Shown: piece after piece, positions 34,170 through 44,334 of the stretch
Layout of the letters: every line of letters begins with the position of its first letter
Numbering within the stretch: the first letter of the stretch is position 1
Source: Sebaldella termitidis ATCC 33386
GTDB lineage: Bacteria > Fusobacteriota > Fusobacteriia > Fusobacteriales > Leptotrichiaceae
DNA: 64,000 nucleotides
NCBI RefSeq assembly: GCF_000024405.1
Contig: NC_013517.1
Span: 2,542,001-2,606,000, forward strand
Direction of reading: 5' to 3'
Made by a program: the position numbers and the translations under genes
The notes under the pieces: model-generated
The model's database searches: none
What the model was told of the DNA's origin: nothing
What the model saw: the letters and a program-made list of their open reading frames with translations, nothing else

Positions 34170-37100
34170 TTAAAATACTGCTTTTAATGTCACACCAGCT
34201 CTGTATTCATCCTGATTATGTTCTCCGAAAGTATATTCTCCGTTTATGAATATTCCGTATCTCTCATTTACTTCTAATCCCAAAGCTGCTCTTGTCTTAA
34301 ACTGACCATTTTCTTCTTCCGGCTTTGCCAAATCATGATACCCGTCTTCAATAGCAATTAATCTTGCTTTCTCTTTTTCATTCAAATTCGCAAGCTCATA
34401 TTCATATGCAAAATCAAGCTTTCCTTTTAACTGCCATCCGTTTTTACTACCTAAAGGAATAGCTGTCTGCAGCTCCAAACCGGCTCTTGGTTTAACGCTC
34501 CATGCATCATTTCCTTCTACCTCTAGTCCTTCAAGCCCGCTCTCACTGAACGTCGGTCTTGTTACATACATAGCTCTTAATCCGCCATAAGGAGTTAAGC
34601 TGCTGTTTTTCCCCAGACTTATTTCTTTACCTAATATATTATCACTGGTTATACTGTAAGTTTCATAAGTGCCGTTCATTTCAGATCTGCTGTTAGGTGA
34701 AGGCCAGTCCAGATTTCTGTCTATATTATGAAAACTTATTCTTCCTGTCAGATCATTACGTAATTTCCAATTATTCGATTTATATTTATTATGTATTCCT
34801 ACTTGTATTGTATCTACCCATTCTTCACTTTCATTATTATCTTTAAATTCAAACCCTGTGTGTAAATATCCAAGTGAATAGCCGAATGTCTGTTTATATG
34901 TTCTTTCTACCTCTCTCAAACCTAAAACCCCTGCTGTTGTATAGTCATATCCTGCTACTCCGTCAGTATCTTCATTTGTTCTTCCTTTTCCGCCTATAAT
35001 ATTTACCTTCACATTTTCTTTTGTATTATTTTCTGAACTTTCCAATAAATCAAGTGAATTTTCAAATACACCTGCTATATCATTCTCTCTTTGATTTATA
35101 TTAGCATAAATATTCCCCGCAAGACTTGACATAATATGTTTAAAATCTTTTTCATTTTCCAGTCTGTCAATTTTGTTAAAAATTTTAAGTGCATCTCCAC
35201 TCGCATTTTCATACTTTTCATCCAGAGCTTTTCCAAAATCTTCATTCCAATAACCATCAAGTAAATCAGCATATTCTATTTTCTGCATCCATATATCAAC
35301 ATTTCCGTTAGAATTGGTTACAGGAGTTGCATCCCAAGTATACGACTGACTCAGAATAGTAGCAATTCCTGAATTAATTCCTCCGCCAGGAGTTGATGGA
35401 ATAAATACATCAGCCAGTTTATAATTCTTGGAACTTGTTCCTTGTGTGAAATCAGATGTAACAGTTACATCATTCACGTTAAATTCCGGAGCAATAAATT
35501 TTACTGAACTTGATACTAAAAATTTAGCTGCCAGATCACTTGTTGATACTTCACTTGATGTTGGTGTTCTTAATGTATCAGGATCAACTTTAACCTGTAC
35601 TACACCATCATAAGGTACTTCAAATTTTTCTCCCACCTGTATTATACCTGCATTTACTATTGTAGGCGGTTTATAAGTAGGTACATTTGCAATACTTGGA
35701 ATTTGCACAGATGTACTTTCCAAAGGCGTAACTGCATATCCGCTGACGCTGCTGTCATTATCTGCCACGACTCCGAGTGTCCCGCTTCCAAGGTTTATTA
35801 TACCGGTATTTACAAGTTTTGAATTACTTCTTAACAGCACTGCTATAGACTCGTTTCCAGAGGCATTTATTACTCCGGAATTATAAATTTCGGAATCTTT
35901 AGTAGCCATAATACCTATACTTTTATCTCCGCTTACTTGTATTTTACCTGTGTTCTCCAAAATTACCCCATTATTCAAAGCTATTCCTATTGATTCTTTT
36001 CCGCTTAAATTTATTTCACCTTTATTTATTACCTTTTTTCCGTTACCCACTTCTGCTAATATTCCAATTGCCTTATCTTTATTTGAAGTTATCAAGGCAT
36101 TACTGTCATTAATCAGATCATCACTCTGTCTGTATGAATAAATCCCAATCCCGCTTTCACCGAGACTGATATTTCCGTCATTATAAATTTTTGAACTATC
36201 CCCGTAAATCCCCACTGAGTATCTGTTATTGGAATCAGAAGGGTTCGAAGCATTTACTATTTTTGAATCTCCAAGAGTTATGTTATTTGTGTTTATTATC
36301 TCACTTGCTTTCCCATAAATTCCAACACCATAACCATTTCCTGATCCGTTTATCACACCGGAATTTGTAATTTTCCCGGAATTTCCATAGAAAAATATTA
36401 CTCCGTCTCCTGTTGATGTCAAAGTTCCGCTGTTCTCTATCTCACCGCTGCTGGAATAAAATGCCACCGATTCTGTACCTACTGATAAATTCCCTGTATT
36501 TTTCAGTAATGTTCCGCTATCTTTTGAATAACCTATTATGCTTTCATTTCCTACAGTGATATTAGATGAATTATTAGTCAATACACCGCCATCATTTACG
36601 TAAAGAGCTACTGCCCCGTTATTCCCTACTTTTATAGCAGAATTATTATCAATATTTGCAGTACCTCCCGAAGCATATACACCTACTGAATTATCCTGAA
36701 CATCTATTAATCCCTTATGGTCAATTATCCCGTTATCAGAATAAATCCCTACTACATTGCTTCCCCCGAATATTGTACTTACTGCATTAGTATTAATCTC
36801 AGTACCTTCTGTTCCATAAATACCAATTATAGCATTATTTATATTTGAGGCATTTCCTAATTTTATTGAATTGTTATTCCATATTTCTATTGTTCCCAGG
36901 CTAGCTCCTGCACTGTTTAATGTATTTCCATATATTCCAATTGATTTATCCCCTGATACATTGATTTCACCATTATTAATTACACTTTTTAACGGCAGAG
37001 CATTTTTTAATACAGAATATATGCCAACAGAATTAGAATCATTAGTTTTAATAGTTTTTAATGCATTATTTGTTGCATCACTGTCTTCTGCTATGATACC

Positions 37101-40100
37101 GACACTGTTTTTTTCTGTCAATTCTATATCCCCGACATTGAAAAGATTTGTCTGGTAACCGTATATACCAGCTCCGTTTTCTTTTACGTATAATTTTTTA
37201 TAACCTAATGTCGATGATGCACCATCCTGATACACCCCAAGTCCATTTTTACCAACTGTTATCTCAGCATTATTAAAATCTACATTGCTGTTAATAAGGT
37301 ACACAAAAGTATTTTCACTTGTAGTTTTATTTCCCAGATTATAATCAATAAAGGTATTATTTATACCATATGCTAAAACACCGTCATTTCCAATATCTAC
37401 ACTTGCAGCATTTAGATTTAGGGTACTATTATCCCCATAATATGCTATACCTGAATTTCCTACTTTTACATTTCCGATATCGTTTAGTATAGAATCTTTA
37501 GCATAAATACCAAGAGAATTTTTATTTACTTTATCACCGACAATTATATTACCTGTATTTGTAATAACAGAATTTTCTGCATAAATACCTACCCCATCAT
37601 TTCCTAATTCTATCAATCCGTTATTATTTATTGCTGTAGCTCCTGATGTTGTTTTTATATTGTAAATACCTGTATTAGACGTTCCCTTATCTTTTATTAC
37701 TGCTCCTGATAAATTTTCTATAATATCTATATCATTTCCATAAAGCCCTACAGAGTTATTTCCAATTTCTACTGCTCCGTTATTATATATTTCGGAACCG
37801 TTACCCTGACCGTAAAACGCTATTGAGCTGTCATTTACTTTTACTGTTCCTTTGTTTTCTCCTCTTGCATTATTCAAATATATTGCAGTAGCTTTATTAG
37901 AAGATGAAAAATCTATTGTCCCCAGATTGTTTGCTTCATAAGCCTGTGTCCATGTTCCTGCTCCTTTTAATCCATCACCGAATATTCCTATCACATCATC
38001 TCCCGATGCTGTGACAATAGCTCCCGGCAGTACACTAATCTCACCGTTAACTGCATGCCCGAGTATGCTTCCTCCGGAAACATTGATATTAGAATTAATA
38101 TTTATAATTCCGCCCTGTATTCTTGTTCTTTCCACTGCATAGCCATTTGAATTTATTACTCCGCCATTATCATTTATTATTGCTCCCTGTACCCCGTAAA
38201 TCCCTACACCGTCACCGGAAAAATTCATTACGCTGTTAGCCTGAAATGTTAAAGTGGAAAGATTATCAACATATGCTCCGATTCCGCCTGCTCCGTTTAA
38301 ATTAATTACGGCATTATCTAAAGTAATACTTGAACCTATACCTGAATTAGTCCCTATATATACTCCGGTTCCTGCTACTGTATTATTTCCTACATTTATA
38401 GTTCCGGAATATTTTATATTACTTCCATTCTGTGCATATATTCCAACTCCATTTGCTCCTGCAGTAAGATTATTAGCAATTCCGGAAGATAAATTCTGAT
38501 TGTCAGTATATAACGCTACTGCATAATGATTACTTACAGAATCCCCAGTTTTAATGTCTTTGGTATAATTAAATATTGAGGCTCCTTTTAGTGCAAGAAC
38601 TATTTTCCCATTTCCTAAATCACTTGAGGTTGTCAAGTCTAGCGTAGGAATAGTATCATCTATTTCTGCATCTTCAAGAAAAACAACCACTCCATGTCCT
38701 GTTATGTCCCCAAGCGAGTTCGTAAGTTTAGTGCCGGAATCTTTAAGATAATAAGCCACCTGTGATTGACTAGCAGTATTTAGATCAATATTTCCACCAC
38801 CTGATATGTTTGATCCATTTGAACCATAAATCGCTACTGTACCTGTACCTACCAAATCAATATTTCCATTTTGTAAAACGATTGAAAATGGTGCGTATAT
38901 ACCAATAGAATTATCTCCTTTTACATTAATGGTATTTTTCTCTGTTGACCCAAAACTTGAAGTTGTACCTGTTGCATTATTTGAGATTATAGCATCAGTA
39001 ACAACTGCTCCGTTTTTATTATTATTAATATATATTCCTACAGAATTTGCATTGTTAAGCTCTATTATTCCATTATTAACAATATTCACAGTATCAGTTG
39101 AAGTACCTAACAGAGTTCCTGAATTTCCTTTTCCAAATAACCCTATTGTTCCTGTATTATTAAGAGTTATTTTTCCAGAATTTTTAATGTCTGCTTCTTC
39201 TTCCGAATACATTCCTATTCCATCAGTACCTATTATGTTTATAAGTCCTGTAGAATTATTTAGTGAAGTTCCATATTTTGTATACATTCCAACTGCACTT
39301 GCGGAAGTCATTATAATAGTTCCCCTGTTTTCAGCCCCTGTCTTATTTTTATTTATATTAACAACAGTTCCATCACTGAAAGTTTTTCCATTTACTGACT
39401 GTGCAGTAAGCCCTACAGCAGTATTTGTTGTATAAATTCTTCCGGTATCTAAAGAAATTTTACTATTTTCAGAAATAAATCCTGCTGTTGTTCCTGGAAA
39501 TACTCCCCCAGTTGTTAATGTAAAATCACTATCAACATTTACATCTGAATTATTAGCCATATAAAATAATATTGAATTCGCACCGACATTCTGAAAATTT
39601 ATTTTATTTATATTCTTTAAGTCACCATTAGCTTTGTCGAAATAACCGAATACTGAGTCAGTTCCTATTTGGCTAATAACATTATTTATATTTAAGTTTA
39701 TTTTATCTTGTATGAGTAGTGATACAGAATTAGTTCCCATAATAATATCTGGTGAATTAACAGCGTTTCCTAATGTTATTTCTGCATTTTTTTTACCTAA
39801 AACACCAATACTTGTAGCTGTAGTCGGAGACAGTATGCTGTTCCCGCCGATTATTTTTCCTGAAATGATATTTACTCTAGTTTCTGCGGAAAGTCCAGTT
39901 CCTACTGCATACACGCCAATTGCTCCATCTCCAGAAATAATCTGGGCATTGTTATATGTCCCTGTAGTAATTCCATCTAGCCCGCCATTTGAAGATTGTA
40001 CATAACCTCGATTTTCCTGTTTAACTTCTGCGCCTTCTGAGACATAGACACCAATAGTATTTACATGTTGATTATTAATTAACCCTTGATTGTAAAAATT

Positions 40101-42137
40101 GGTAGAAAGGGTAGAGTTTTCCCTTGTAAGTATTACTGCGTGTGTATTTTCAGCATTAGTAATCACTTTTCCATAATCACTTTCTGTATCCCAAAACGAT
40201 ATATCTAAAATAGAGATATTTCCATTCTTAGCATATATTCCTGCTGAATCTTTAATTATATTATTATTAAAATCATTAATTTTAGTACCATTTTCATCTA
40301 TACCTACCACTACTTTTCCACCCTGTATAGTTATATTACCACTATCTTGAACGTATGTCCCCACTGATCTACTACTTTGGATAAAAATCCCTATATATTT
40401 ATCATCTAATCCGACATTTATATTTCCATTTTTATCACGTAAATTTATGACATTCCCATTTCCAGTAGCAACCATACCATAATTACCAGTACCAATTACT
40501 TTAATTATCCCTCTATTTTGTATAGAACCTGTACCTTCTACACGTATGCCACTACTCTCTACGGCATTTTTACCAATTGTAATAACAGCACCAGCAGCAT
40601 TTAAAACCTGACCGTCACCTATATATTTATAATATCCTGTACAAATAGAAGGATCACAGCCATATTCTAAAGGAGCTTTCGAAGCATATAATGCAGATGC
40701 CCCTTCAACCATACTAATGTTATTTCCGCTTAAATTGCCATCACTCGATTGAGAAACAAAAGTTCCATTAATAGTTGTAAATGATTTAATTGTAGTATCA
40801 TAACCAATAGCATTATCTGAAGAAGAAACACCTACTAAAATACTTCCAAAATTATACACCTGATGAATCCCTTTTAAAATAGTGAAACCTGTCGCTTCGT
40901 CACCATTAACATGAATTGTTCCAGTATTAGTATTACTTACATATGCGGAATTGCCATTGTTTGTGATACCAAAGTTGTAACTCCAGTCCAGACTACCAGT
41001 TCCGTCATAATATGGAGAAGTTAAGAATGCATAACTTCTTGATCCATTTATTGTGATGGAACCATTATTTATTGCTTTTTGAACAACATTGTTTGTATCT
41101 CCCGGTGTTGAAGCACCTGTTAATATATCAGCTAAAGCTCCATTAACCCCAGGATCGGTATCAATGTCTGGTATTAAAATCATACCTGCACTGTTTTTGG
41201 AATTCATTGTTATAGAACCATTATTAGTTAGTGTCGAGAAAGTACTTTGAAACGCACCGGAAACATTCCCAGGAATATATCCAAAGCCTACTTGACCCTG
41301 TTGATTCGCTGCTCCTATAATACTACTATTATTTATAATTTCATTAGAAGAATTACTAACAGCAGTAATTCCAAGTGCTGCTGAACTACTGGTGCTAAGA
41401 GTGATCGGGATATTATTGTTATAAATACCTGCACTAGAATAAATTATATTCACATTTGAACTGTTAATTCTAAGATTTTGAGTAGTAACAGAAGTTAAAT
41501 TAACAGACGGAATATTAACTGAACTCAAAACATCAATATCAGGAGCGGTAACTGTAGATATTGCTGTCGATGGAACTGTTGGTGCTGTAATAACAGGAAT
41601 ACTCACATTTGGAATCACAATTGTAGGTATAGTTTTCGGAATTACTGATGGTGCCTGTATACTATCAACTGTTATTTCTTTTTTATTTATACTGATTTCT
41701 GGTTCCAATGCAAAGTCATTAACTGTTTTTATAGGAATAGTAGCACCTATCTGTATTTGCTTTGCTGTTCTCAGATCTGTCCCGTCAACCTGCATTGAGT
41801 TTTTTTGGCTGCTTCCGTCGCCATATTTATCACTGTCATATCCTCTGTCTTTTTCAGCATAAAATCCCGAAGCAAATATCTGCCATTCCAGATACTCCGG
41901 TTTTACGATATAATCACTTTGTGCATACAAATCTTTTAATTCTTTATTTCTTTTCTTTAATATTGACTCTATAAGTTTATTATTGCTTTCATTTGATTTT
42001 CCAGTCTGGATATTTTTTACCATATTATTGTATAATTTTTCATATTTTGCATCTGAAATACTCTCACTATATGCTCCTGCAGACAGTATAGAATTAGCTG
42101 CTAATAAAAAAAGCACTCTCTTTTTATTTTTTAACAT
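34170..42137 (-). CDS. Giant type V autotransporter (AIDA-like repeats, C-terminal beta-barrel)
   Basis: A 2655-residue surface protein. Signal peptide at 1-23. An N-terminal region (25-150) is rich in charged residues. A Pro/Ile/Val-rich low-complexity stretch lies at about 165-215. The huge passenger (about 220-2380) is built of many short units of the type NSVGIYG / NNGTIN, giving a beta-solenoid, with dozens of copies. The C-terminal 265 residues form a 12-strand autotransporter barrel ending in Phe (GVTLKAVF). The only Cys pair I see is CDPSIC (494, 499). Such proteins are abundant in Leptotrichia and Sebaldella and usually act in adhesion. GGGAGG precedes the ATG. Confidence 0.92.
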   Translation of the reverse strand: MLKNKKRVLFLLAANSILSAGAYSESISDAKYEKLYNNMVKNIQTGKSNESNNKLIESILKKRNKELKDLYAQSDYIVKPEYLEWQIFASGFYAEKDRGYDSDKYGDGSSQKNSMQVDGTDLRTAKQIQIGATIPIKTVNDFALEPEISINKKEITVDSIQAPSVIPKTIPTIVIPNVSIPVITAPTVPSTAISTVTAPDIDVLSSVNIPSVNLTSVTTQNLRINSSNVNIIYSSAGIYNNNIPITLSTSSSAALGITAVSNSSNEIINNSSIIGAANQQGQVGFGYIPGNVSGAFQSTFSTLTNNGSITMNSKNSAGMILIPDIDTDPGVNGALADILTGASTPGDTNNVVQKAINNGSITINGSRSYAFLTSPYYDGTGSLDWSYNFGITNNGNSAYVSNTNTGTIHVNGDEATGFTILKGIHQVYNFGSILVGVSSSDNAIGYDTTIKSFTTINGTFVSQSSDGNLSGNNISMVEGASALYASKAPLEYGCDPSICTGYYKYIGDGQVLNAAGAVITIGKNAVESSGIRVEGTGSIQNRGIIKVIGTGNYGMVATGNGNVINLRDKNGNINVGLDDKYIGIFIQSSRSVGTYVQDSGNITIQGGKVVVGIDENGTKINDFNNNIIKDSAGIYAKNGNISILDISFWDTESDYGKVITNAENTHAVILTRENSTLSTNFYNQGLINNQHVNTIGVYVSEGAEVKQENRGYVQSSNGGLDGITTGTYNNAQIISGDGAIGVYAVGTGLSAETRVNIISGKIIGGNSILSPTTATSIGVLGKKNAEITLGNAVNSPDIIMGTNSVSLLIQDKINLNINNVISQIGTDSVFGYFDKANGDLKNINKINFQNVGANSILFYMANNSDVNVDSDFTLTTGGVFPGTTAGFISENSKISLDTGRIYTTNTAVGLTAQSVNGKTFSDGTVVNINKNKTGAENRGTIIMTSASAVGMYTKYGTSLNNSTGLINIIGTDGIGMYSEEEADIKNSGKITLNNTGTIGLFGKGNSGTLLGTSTDTVNIVNNGIIELNNANSVGIYINNNKNGAVVTDAIISNNATGTTSSFGSTEKNTINVKGDNSIGIYAPFSIVLQNGNIDLVGTGTVAIYGSNGSNISGGGNIDLNTASQSQVAYYLKDSGTKLTNSLGDITGHGVVVFLEDAEIDDTIPTLDLTTSSDLGNGKIVLALKGASIFNYTKDIKTGDSVSNHYAVALYTDNQNLSSGIANNLTAGANGVGIYAQNGSNIKYSGTINVGNNTVAGTGVYIGTNSGIGSSITLDNAVINLNGAGGIGAYVDNLSTLTFQANSVMNFSGDGVGIYGVQGAIINDNGGVINSNGYAVERTRIQGGIININSNINVSGGSILGHAVNGEISVLPGAIVTASGDDVIGIFGDGLKGAGTWTQAYEANNLGTIDFSSSNKATAIYLNNARGENKGTVKVNDSSIAFYGQGNGSEIYNNGAVEIGNNSVGLYGNDIDIIENLSGAVIKDKGTSNTGIYNIKTTSGATAINNNGLIELGNDGVGIYAENSVITNTGNIIVGDKVNKNSLGIYAKDSILNDIGNVKVGNSGIAYYGDNSTLNLNAASVDIGNDGVLAYGINNTFIDYNLGNKTTSENTFVYLINSNVDFNNAEITVGKNGLGVYQDGASSTLGYKKLYVKENGAGIYGYQTNLFNVGDIELTEKNSVGIIAEDSDATNNALKTIKTNDSNSVGIYSVLKNALPLKSVINNGEINVSGDKSIGIYGNTLNSAGASLGTIEIWNNNSIKLGNASNINNAIIGIYGTEGTEINTNAVSTIFGGSNVVGIYSDNGIIDHKGLIDVQDNSVGVYASGGTANIDNNSAIKVGNNGAVALYVNDGGVLTNNSSNITVGNESIIGYSKDSGTLLKNTGNLSVGTESVAFYSSSGEIENSGTLTSTGDGVIFFYGNSGKITNSGVINGSGNGYGVGIYGKASEIINTNNITLGDSKIVNASNPSDSNNRYSVGIYGDSSKIYNDGNISLGESGIGIYSYRQSDDLINDSNALITSNKDKAIGILAEVGNGKKVINKGEINLSGKESIGIALNNGVILENTGKIQVSGDKSIGIMATKDSEIYNSGVINASGNESIAVLLRSNSKLVNTGIINLGSGTLGVVADNDSSVSGYAVTPLESTSVQIPSIANVPTYKPPTIVNAGIIQVGEKFEVPYDGVVQVKVDPDTLRTPTSSEVSTSDLAAKFLVSSSVKFIAPEFNVNDVTVTSDFTQGTSSKNYKLADVFIPSTPGGGINSGIATILSQSYTWDATPVTNSNGNVDIWMQKIEYADLLDGYWNEDFGKALDEKYENASGDALKIFNKIDRLENEKDFKHIMSSLAGNIYANINQRENDIAGVFENSLDLLESSENNTKENVKVNIIGGKGRTNEDTDGVAGYDYTTAGVLGLREVERTYKQTFGYSLGYLHTGFEFKDNNESEEWVDTIQVGIHNKYKSNNWKLRNDLTGRISFHNIDRNLDWPSPNSRSEMNGTYETYSITSDNILGKEISLGKNSSLTPYGGLRAMYVTRPTFSESGLEGLEVEGNDAWSVKPRAGLELQTAIPLGSKNGWQLKGKLDFAYEYELANLNEKEKARLIAIEDGYHDLAKPEEENGQFKTRAALGLEVNERYGIFINGEYTFGEHNQDEYRAGVTLKAVF

Positions 42138-42788
42138 AATACCTCCCTATTTTTTTGGTACCTTCCCTCCTTTTTATCTGACAAAATCAATTCTATCTTT
42201 TAATGAGTAAAAGCACCTGTTTTCTCCTAAATAATTTTGTTTAATTAATTTTATCAAACTATATTTATAAAATTATTATAATTAAACATGGGTAAATTTA
42301 TATAAATACAGCTTAACATTAAAACTGTATATTGATTTTATCAAAAAAATTCATAATTTTCAACATATTTTATCAATTTATTTTAAATTTTTATATCGAG
42401 GTTTTTTTAGTGTATTTTCTACATTATTTTTAAAATAATAATTATATATTAACTTACAAAAAATCACAAAAACATTTAAAATACTTATATAAAGTAATAT
42501 AATTATAAAAAATAATTTTGTTTTTTTATTTATTTTTTAATTTCAAAAATTGTATAACATTATTGATTTTAATATTTTTAAAAAAAATAATTTCAAAAAA
42601 TCATATTTTTTTTCTTTTAAAATAATTTTGTATCTTTCAAAATATATAATATGTTATTATATTTATAAATTATTATATTATTTTTAAAAAATTACACAAC
42701 TAAACAATTAATGTCTTACAATTATTATATGACAAAAAATAGCCTGCACAGCAAATTGCTATACAGACTATCTTATTTAAAAATTTAG
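42138..42788. other. 650-base AT-rich intergenic region upstream of the autotransporter
   Basis: No gene is seen. The part next to the autotransporter holds its ribosome binding site and a GC-poor leader with several weak promoter-like hexamers, none convincing. A 12-base sequence AAATAATTTTGT occurs three times (42229, 42510, 42620). The end next to the PTS gene holds its terminator (42734-42770). The middle 400 bases are almost pure A+T. Confidence 0.7.
42734..42770 (-). terminator. Intrinsic terminator of the treB-like gene
   Basis: On the minus strand TAGTCTGTATAGCA pairs with TGCTGTGCAGGCTA (14 pairs, three of them G-U) around a three-base loop and is followed by TTTTTT. It lies 18 bases after the stop codon. 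Confidence 0.85.
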
Positions 42789-44258
42789 TTATTTTAAACC
42801 ATGTTTTTTGTCATATATTTTCTTGAAAGCAAAAGTAAGAAAAAATGATCCAAAAAGTGCTACAGCCATAGCTAAAATATACCCAGGCCAATACTGTGCT
42901 TTTATTGCCAGAATAGCTGGCAATCCTCCTATTCCCACTCCGCCTGCCAGTACCCCGAAAGCTGCCGAAATCAATCCTGCCACTGCCGAAGCTGTAATTG
43001 CCGCTACGAAAGGATACATATATTTCAGATTCGCCCCGAACATTGCCGGCTCTGTTACGCCGAGCCATGCTGATATTGTTGCTGAAGCCGAAAGTGATTC
43101 CTGTTTTTTATCTTTTTTATATATAAAATATGTTGCCGCTACTGCTCCTGATTGTGCTATATTACTCAATGCAATCATGGGCCATATCATAGTTCCCTGC
43201 AAAGCCGGGTCTGCTATCAGCTGGAAGTCTACAGCCAGAAATGTATGATGCAGTCCTGTTACTACCAGTGGTGCATACAGAAGTCCGAATGCAAAGCCAC
43301 CCAGATATTTTAATCCTGGTGTAAGCATTAATGTTTTGAATATCAATGCAATATAGTTTCCTATTTCTCTTGCTGCCGGTCCTATAATTGTAACTGTAAG
43401 TATCCCTGTAATAAAGAGTGCCATAAACGGTACCACCACAAGTTTCAGTATTTCAGGTACACGTTTTGTAAACCATTTTTCAATATAACAAAGTGTTATT
43501 CCGGAAAATATTGCGGGAAGTACCTGTGCCTGATAGCCTACTTTAGCTATATTCAGACCAAAAATGTGCCAGATATAGTTTCCTTTTTCCAGAGCTTCAG
43601 CCAATGCTGCATGATCAGCTGCAAGACTTCCGTACTGGTATGCATTCATAAAAAATTCCGGTGAGACAAGCATAATTCCCAAAACTACCCCTAATACTTC
43701 TGTTCCGCCAAACTTCTTTACCGTAGACCACGCTACCAATGCCGGTAAAAACGGGAAAATAGCATTACCAAACCACCATAGAAAATCATTTAATGTTGCT
43801 GCCCAGGTGTGCAGTTCTGTGAGACTCTGTGTTCCGTTTCCGAATACTTTCATATCTCCCAGAATATTTCTGAATCCAAGTATAAGACCTCCGGCTATTA
43901 TAGCTGGTAATAGAGGTACGAATATTTCTGCAAGATGTGCTATCATTTTTTGAATAAATGACTGCTTTTTCAAAGCCTCTTTTTTTACTTCTGCCTTTGA
44001 AGCAGTCTCAAGTCCTGCTGTGCTTATAAATGTTTTATAAAAATCTGCTACGTCATTTCCGATTATTACCTGAAACTGTCCTGCATTAACAAATGTTCCT
44101 TTTACAGTGTCCAGTTCTCCTATTTTTTTTATGTCTGCCTTTTTGTCATCTACAAGTGCAAACCTCAGTCTTGTTGCACAATGTGTCACACTTATAATAT
44201 TTTCTTTTCCGCCGATATATTCCAATAATCTCTTTGATTCTTCATTATATTTACTCAT
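42789..44258 (-). CDS. treB: PTS EIIBC component, trehalose type (TreB-like)
   Basis: A 489-residue inner-membrane phosphotransferase permease. The EIIB domain (1-90) carries the phosphorylation site Cys27 in THCATRLRF, then VKGTFVNAGQFQVIIG. The EIIC domain (about 105-485) has about ten membrane spans with FVPLLPAIIAGGLILGFRN, GYQAQVLPA, VVTGLHHT and SAWLGVTEPAMFG, all closely matching E. coli TreB. It lacks EIIA, as TreB does. It would import trehalose as trehalose 6-phosphate. No trehalose-6-phosphate hydrolase gene is in the window. Controlled by the TreR-like repressor upstream. Confidence 0.88.
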   Translation of the reverse strand: MSKYNEESKRLLEYIGGKENIISVTHCATRLRFALVDDKKADIKKIGELDTVKGTFVNAGQFQVIIGNDVADFYKTFISTAGLETASKAEVKKEALKKQSFIQKMIAHLAEIFVPLLPAIIAGGLILGFRNILGDMKVFGNGTQSLTELHTWAATLNDFLWWFGNAIFPFLPALVAWSTVKKFGGTEVLGVVLGIMLVSPEFFMNAYQYGSLAADHAALAEALEKGNYIWHIFGLNIAKVGYQAQVLPAIFSGITLCYIEKWFTKRVPEILKLVVVPFMALFITGILTVTIIGPAAREIGNYIALIFKTLMLTPGLKYLGGFAFGLLYAPLVVTGLHHTFLAVDFQLIADPALQGTMIWPMIALSNIAQSGAVAATYFIYKKDKKQESLSASATISAWLGVTEPAMFGANLKYMYPFVAAITASAVAGLISAAFGVLAGGVGIGGLPAILAIKAQYWPGYILAMAVALFGSFFLTFAFKKIYDKKHGLK

Positions 44259-44280
44259 TTTTCATCCTCCTTATTTTTTC

Positions 44281-44292
44281 GGGAACGTTCTC
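44281..44292. promoter_or_regulatory. TreR-type operator
   Basis: GGGAACGTTCTC contains the perfect palindrome GAACGTTC (44283-44290) with the central CG typical of LacI-family operators. It lies 5-20 bases after the predicted start of transcription of treB, where a bound repressor would block the polymerase. Confidence 0.65.
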
Positions 44293-44305
44293 ATTAAGCA
44301 ATAAT

Positions 44306-44334
44306 AATGTACCCTGATTTTCAGGATTTGTCAA
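44306..44334 (-). promoter_or_regulatory. Promoter of treB overlapping the end of treR
   Basis: Minus-strand -35 TTGACA (44329-44334), 17-base spacer, -10 TACATT (44306-44311). The -35 is part of the last codons of the regulator gene (…Leu-Asp-Lys). The spacer contains CCTGA/TCAGG, a small inverted repeat. Confidence 0.72.

Noticed and set aside
34170-42137. Several open frames on the opposite strand of the autotransporter gene
   Set aside because: They are shadows caused by the repeated codons; their translations are low-complexity Pro/Ile/Leu/Ser-rich strings with no family motif and no ribosome binding sites.
42229-42631. Three copies of AAATAATTTTGT as regulatory repeats
   Set aside because: The same 12-mer also appears near 47490, and the surrounding DNA is almost pure A+T, so chance recurrence is likely.
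42811-43068. Minus-strand frame overlapping the treB-like gene
   Set aside because: It lies wholly inside a well-supported PTS gene in another frame; its Arg/Ser/Gly-rich translation has no family features.
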